Source: Asterionellopsis glacialis (Eukaryota > Bacillariophyta > Plagiogrammaphyceae > Rhaphoneidales > Asterionellopsidaceae). From it: a DNA stretch of 31,769 nt. Where the stretch lies: NCBI GenBank assembly GCA_014885115.2, contig WKLE02000190.1, positions 6,156-37,924 of the forward strand, given 5' to 3'. This document shows, one piece after another, positions 28,051 to 31,769 of the stretch. Position 1 is the stretch's first letter. Each line of letters begins with the position of its first letter. The notes below the pieces were generated by a model, which made no database searches, was not told the origin of the DNA, and saw only the letters and a program-made list of their open reading frames with translations. The position numbers were made by a program, and so were the translations under genes.

Positions 28051-28603
28051 CGACGACGACGACGACGACGACGATACTAATACCAAGAGCCACCATGATG
28101 ACAAGAATAAAATGGTACAGCAGCCTTTGTTGTTTGATCCACAAATAGTTCAAGAAGCGTTAGAAGGAAAACGACGATATGTATTTGTGAATGTATGGAG
28201 AACGATCAATCCTACCCAACCAGTACAACAATACCCATTGGCATGTGTAGATTCGTCTTGTATGAAATGGGATGATTTACGTACATTTCAAATTCATTAT
28301 ACAGATAGAATTGGTGAAAATTATTTTGCAACACCACCGTCATTGTCATTGTCGTCCGGGCAAGAACAAGAAGAGGAACAACATGAATGGTATTATTATC
28401 CACAAATGAAAATACAAGAAGCATTGTTATTGAAACAATGGGATTCACATGGAGCATTAGCACAAGGATTGAATCAGGACAATCCTTTTGGGAAATCATC
28501 ATTTACAGTCCATTCTGCTTTTTTGGATCCAACATTACCTGTAACGAATGTTGTGCGTGAGAGTATTGAAGTACGATGTATCGTAATTTTTGACAAGGAG
28601 TAG
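27047..28603 (+). CDS. CmcJ/AsaB/GA4-desaturase-like Fe(II)/2-oxoglutarate oxygenase
   Basis: A 518-residue single-exon protein. After a Thr-rich start, a hydrophobic segment at about 32-52 suggests a signal anchor or secretory signal. Low-complexity Ser/Asn/Gln sequence leads to a catalytic domain from about residue 155. Family blocks appear in order: VLVKNARLL, QDYYPYCEQLVKD, FDHNVR, VHADYT, FVNVWRTI, YPLACVDSSCMKWDDL, WYYYPQM, EALLLKQWDS, HSAFLDP and RESIEVR. The iron triad is probably His290, Asp292 and His489, with Arg504 or Arg510 binding 2-oxoglutarate. This matches the family of cephamycin CmcJ, fungal AsaB and gibberellin GA4 desaturase, mostly bacterial and fungal secondary-metabolism enzymes. 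A poly-Asn/poly-Asp insert (about 322-344) splits the domain. The substrate is unknown; no other metabolite gene is evident next to it. Confidence 0.88.
27294..27338. repeat. TCA trinucleotide run encoding poly-Ser
   Basis: About 15 TCA repeats inside the oxygenase leader, in frame as Ser. Likely length-variable. Confidence 0.9.
28009..28074. repeat. AAC then GAC microsatellite encoding Asn/Asp runs
   Basis: About 14 AAC units run directly into about eight GAC units, reading as poly-Asn then poly-Asp within the oxygenase catalytic domain, between VLNG and the KRRYVFVNVWR strand. It keeps the frame and probably forms a surface loop. Confidence 0.93.
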
Positions 28604-30268
28604 AAAGAATAAATTAAACTATAATATTCTATAGAGACAAAACAATCAGTCCATTTGAATAATGGTACCTACTAACTAGAGGGTGTGCTTTTATTAAACT
28701 TATTGTTTATAGTACTTCATCTAATGTATGATTATAGTACGTAAATTGTTGAAACTTTGAATTGATTGATGACCAAAAGATCATTTACCATGAAATCAGA
28801 TTATATGGCGGATGATAAAAACTCTTGTTAGCCAAAAGTCAAAAGATACTTTTTAAAACAACTCAATGATAAACGAACATGGAGATTACAATAAATTTTT
28901 ACCAAAAACAATATAAAAAAATACTACAAAAGGGGCATAATAGTAGCAGCAATTTCACCAAGACTAAGAGCGAGATGGTATGAAGAAAAGTTGTCAAGAA
29001 TGCATCTGATTGGAAGTTAAAGATACGTTTATATAGCTTGCTGTGCTGCTGTGCAGTGCATACACAAAAGATATTGGGATATATTTTTAATTAAAGGTAG
29101 AGTACATACTTTTTTTTTACTTCAGTTTTAGACTGCCGAAGATTGTGTAAGACCCCTTCCGGGATAATACGGAAGACTAGGATTTGCGAGTACATATTGC
29201 ATCATAAGTAGTGAGGCATGTTCCGGCATGATCTTAATCCAACCTATAATATTGATATCACCCAAACCACTAATCGAAGATATGGAAAGATGGTATCTGC
29301 CTCCCAAAAGACACGTCTAATCGTGGACAACTTCCTGAAGTTCCTGATCTGGAAATAATAAAGCTATCTAAAAATACTGTGTGACACTTTTTCATTGTCC
29401 ATTTGTCCGGCAGTTCCGATTCTTATATAAATGTTGATTGGCTTTCTGGGACTCAATATTTCGTATAGACTACTGATTACTCGTACTGAACCGAGATACC
29501 TCATACACGTTGTATGACTGTACAGTGCGTGGTTTCGCTTAATATTGTAAATTGTATGACTGTACAGTGCGTCGCTTTGCTGAACATTGTAAAAAGGATT
29601 TTCACAATACGTTATATAGAGAACATGCATTTGGCTTACTTCACAATGGACACGAGTTTTCAGAAATCTGGAAGCGAATGCTTGGCCTTACTTTACGCGT
29701 AAGGCTATTTATTTTCAATATTTTTTCTCCATGTTTTTACAAAGCTTTTTCATAATGTACTATGCACATTATTGGAAGAGAACATGTATGTTAAAGATTC
29801 ACATCAGGAATTTCTTGGATTTCGGGTGATTCTGAAAACACGTTTTTTCTGATATTCCTAAGTACATAATGTTCATGTACAGTAATCCAACCAATAAGTA
29901 TTATATCGATATAGCCCTAGTGTCGCTTCCTATACCAGATAGAGTGAGTAGATGTACGTATAATGCCTACGATATCGTACTATTGCCATCTATATCGATA
30001 CTAACTATTAATTACTTACTTCTGGGACTCTAACAACTACTAAAACACAGTATCTGATGCTTTAGTGAGCATTATTCCGACAATGCTACGAGTACTACAG
30101 TGTAATTAAGACTATTTCGTGACCATTTTTTGGATCGTGTTTTCTTTGTTGTTCATTAGGCGTGGTTTTTCCTCCTGCACATAAAATTAAATTGTTGAAT
30201 CGTCCGAAGAGACAAATCTAAACCTCAGGCTTTCTGTCTTTGTTTCTCTCGACAAGCGTGTTTGAATA
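28604..30268. other. intergenic region with decayed fragments
   Basis: About 1.7 kb with no intact gene. Two minus-strand stretches (about 29310-29132 and 29930-29790) each read as short stop-ended peptides sharing an 'IGWI...EH' pattern and a DNA core taatccaacc, which suggests a broken duplicated gene. A 42-bp tandem duplication lies at 29511-29594. The final 150 bases should hold the promoter of the small gene at 30269. Confidence 0.5.
29511..29594. repeat. 42-bp imperfect tandem duplication
   Basis: Two adjacent copies (29511-29552 and 29553-29594) share tgtatgactgtacagtgcgt perfectly and then diverge slightly through gctt/gct and aatattgtaaa/aacattgtaaa. Non-coding context. Confidence 0.85.
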
Positions 30269-30967
30269 ATGAAGATTCAAAGTGAAAGTCATTGTAGCAG
30301 AAGAGAATCAGGCGATACCTGGGCGACAGACTTAAGCATGTACTCATCGTCTTCGTCAGATCATGCTGGTGTCTCTCCCAATAATAACTGTTGCAGCGTC
30401 ACCTGTTGTCATTCTAGCGCCACGGCCAATAAAACGGCGGACACCAAAACCAGAAGATCAAGCTTGCGGGTCAAGACTCTCGAAGAATCTCTAGCTTCTG
30501 TCTCAATCGTTAGTGGCCAATATCACCACAATGGTCAAAGAAGAGAAGTGAGCTTTTGTTGTGCGGAATTCCGTGAATACGAAACCGTTCTGGGGGACAA
30601 CCCATGCCCACGCCAAGGATGTGCTGTTTCATTGGGGTGGAAGTACAATCCTGACACAATTAGGCGTGTAGATGTCATAGATTACGAATGGAATCGTCCT
30701 CCAACACGGTCGAAATCTCAAATGCTGATGCCACCCAAACTACGAACTGATACAGTATTGGAAATGGGATTTACCTGGAGAGAAATCTTGAACGTAATGA
30801 CCATCAGCAAGGAAATTCGTACTTCACGTGCTAAAACAGCATCTGAATACACATCGTCCAAGCGGAAAACCATTTTGAGACTATTTGCGAAAAAGAGAGA
30901 CAGAAAACTAGATTTTCCGATCCCCCGTGGATGGAGAGTCAATCGTCGATACACAACAGCAGCATGA
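30269..30967 (+). CDS. small REY...LGDNP-motif protein, uncharacterised
   Basis: A 232-residue single-exon protein. The N-terminal 60 residues are Ser/Cys/Asn-rich and probably disordered. The core (about 90-150) has VSFCCAEFREYETVLGDNP, then a CAVSLGWKY block and a YEWNRPP segment. The C-terminal part is basic, with scattered Arg/Lys (SSKRKTILRLFAKKRDRK), so a nuclear location is possible. I recognise the REY...LGDNP...LGW pattern as recurrent in small uncharacterised proteins of diatoms and other stramenopiles, but know no function. No signal peptide or TM is visible. The neighbouring tRNA is unrelated. Confidence 0.72.
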   Translation: MKIQSESHCSRRESGDTWATDLSMYSSSSSDHAGVSPNNNCCSVTCCHSSATANKTADTKTRRSSLRVKTLEESLASVSIVSGQYHHNGQRREVSFCCAEFREYETVLGDNPCPRQGCAVSLGWKYNPDTIRRVDVIDYEWNRPPTRSKSQMLMPPKLRTDTVLEMGFTWREILNVMTISKEIRTSRAKTASEYTSSKRKTILRLFAKKRDRKLDFPIPRGWRVNRRYTTAA

Positions 30968-31499
30968 AACGATGAGGCGATAGAACAAGAAAATGCTAAA
31001 AGTTGAAAGCAAGACTCGCTCAGACTGACGTCAAGTCTGCTTTATCTACGATTACATTGCACACGGACATGTTTATTTCAGTTAGATAGAGTTATATGAT
31101 GTTCATTATTATATCTGGTTGGTACACCTAGTTGATTCATACACATCATTGTAACATTAGAGTTTAAAATAGAGGGATATTCAAGATTTAAAGTTTACCA
31201 TGTTTTCCTGAAAAGGCATGAGATTTTCGCTTTCTCCGTTTTTCCCTAGATCTTACATGGTTTTAAATACACATACAAATGTATTCCATGTTCCATTTGC
31301 GAGAGAGACCCTTTTTGTAGTCTAGTCTCTCTCTGTATTCTTTTTCCCCCCTCTAGACTATTGAATACCTGTCAAACCCGTTTTCTACCAGGACCCAGAC
31401 GACATAAGAGACTCAACAAGTCTTCCGAAAGATGAACTCACGTCATACTGTTTCGGTTTGTAGTCGTCTTTTTTTGCGTGACGACACCAACGGTTAACA
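30968..31499. other. intergenic region with CRE-type inverted repeat
   Basis: The 3' flank of the small gene contains cagacTGACGTCAagtctg (31021-31039): a CRE-like core inside 5-bp inverted arms. Pyrimidine- and TCTC-rich sequence lies near 31305-31360, upstream of the tRNA. No gene seen. Confidence 0.6.
31021..31039. promoter_or_regulatory. TGACGTCA core within inverted arms
   Basis: CAGAC and GTCTG arms flank a perfect TGACGTCA (31026-31033). It may be a bZIP site or a small hairpin in the 3' flank of the upstream gene. Function not shown. Confidence 0.3.
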
Positions 31500-31570
31500 G
31501 CACCAGTGGTTTAGTGGTAAAATCCAACGTTGCCATCGTTGGGCCCCGAGTTCGATTCTCGGCTGGTGCA
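31500..31570 (+). tRNA. trnG-GCC: tRNA-Gly (anticodon GCC)
   Basis: A 71-nt cloverleaf without intron. The acceptor stem GCACCAG pairs with CTGGTGC, followed by discriminator A. The D arm contains TGGTTTAGTGG, which also serves as the A box. The anticodon stem CAACG/CGTTG closes the seven-base loop TTGCCAT, giving anticodon GCC (Gly). The T arm is CCGAG-TTCGATT-CTCGG, which carries the B box. No encoded CCA, as expected for a nuclear gene. A TTTT tract at 31577-31580 can act as the Pol III terminator. Confidence 0.97.
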
Positions 31571-31576
31571 AGAATG

Positions 31577-31580
31577 TTTT
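31577..31580 (+). terminator. Pol III terminator of tRNA-Gly
   Basis: A run of four Ts starting seven bases after the tRNA end, the minimal RNA polymerase III stop signal. Confidence 0.6.
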
Positions 31581-31748
31581 GTAAATCCAACCGCAGTCGT
31601 GGTACTAGTTTAAGGGCCCAAATTTGCTGTTGTTTGTTTTACTCCGACGAATGCGAGTTGCCTTCTGTGCAGAGACGAAAGGCATAAGAGTTCATTAACG
31701 TGTCAGGTACCAAAACAATCCAAATTAAATCACACCAACATGTAGCAG

Positions 31749-31769
31749 CCCCCCCCCCCCCCCCCCCCC
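31749..31769. other. terminal poly-C run
   Basis: Twenty-one consecutive Cs end the window. This probably marks a contig edge or sequencing homopolymer error, though a real C-tract cannot be excluded. Confidence 0.7.

Noticed and set aside
31478..31687. Plus-strand 69-residue frame at the right end
   Set aside because: It runs straight through the tRNA-Gly gene and has no coding support.

Overview
The window looks like nuclear DNA of a diatom. Two genes (3-dehydroquinate synthase and acyl-ACP desaturase) begin with a short hydrophobic signal followed by an 'xAF' motif, the usual diatom bipartite plastid presequence. Introns are few (two clear ones, both CAG|GTATGT, phase 0). Proteins carry long Ser, Asn, Asp and Gln runs, one predicted surface protein ends in the PT-rich tail common in diatoms, and a decayed DUF4116 repeat is present. 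A 161-base N gap and a terminal poly-C run mark this as draft assembly. I cannot name the species.

Layout, left to right: 3-dehydroquinate synthase (-), plastid acyl-ACP desaturase (-), an RCC1-repeat protein (+), a large membrane-anchored SDR/epimerase-like protein 'A' (-), a membrane-anchored METTL24-like methyltransferase (-), a Cys-rich predicted surface protein (+), a DUF4116 relic (-), a second SDR/epimerase-like protein 'B' (+), a divergent glutamate-dehydrogenase-family protein (-), a large unknown single-pass membrane protein (-), a CmcJ/AsaB-like Fe(II)/2-oxoglutarate oxygenase (+), a small protein with a REY...LGDNP motif (+) and tRNA-Gly(GCC) (+).

Two results stand out. First, A and B are paralogues with the same architecture: TM anchor, degenerate nucleotide-sugar epimerase domain, then an unrecognised Cys-starting domain. 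Each has lost a different part of the SDR active site. Second, the GDH-family protein keeps the fold and the dinucleotide motif but lacks the substrate lysines, the catalytic Lys and the catalytic Asp. All three may be pseudoenzymes or repurposed enzymes.

The shikimate enzyme and the desaturase are plastid housekeeping genes. The 6.6-20.0 kb block (A, methyltransferase, Cys-rich protein, B) groups four genes predicted to act in the secretory pathway or at the cell surface. That may reflect shared glycan or wall chemistry, but the link is inference. The remaining genes show no obvious shared pathway.
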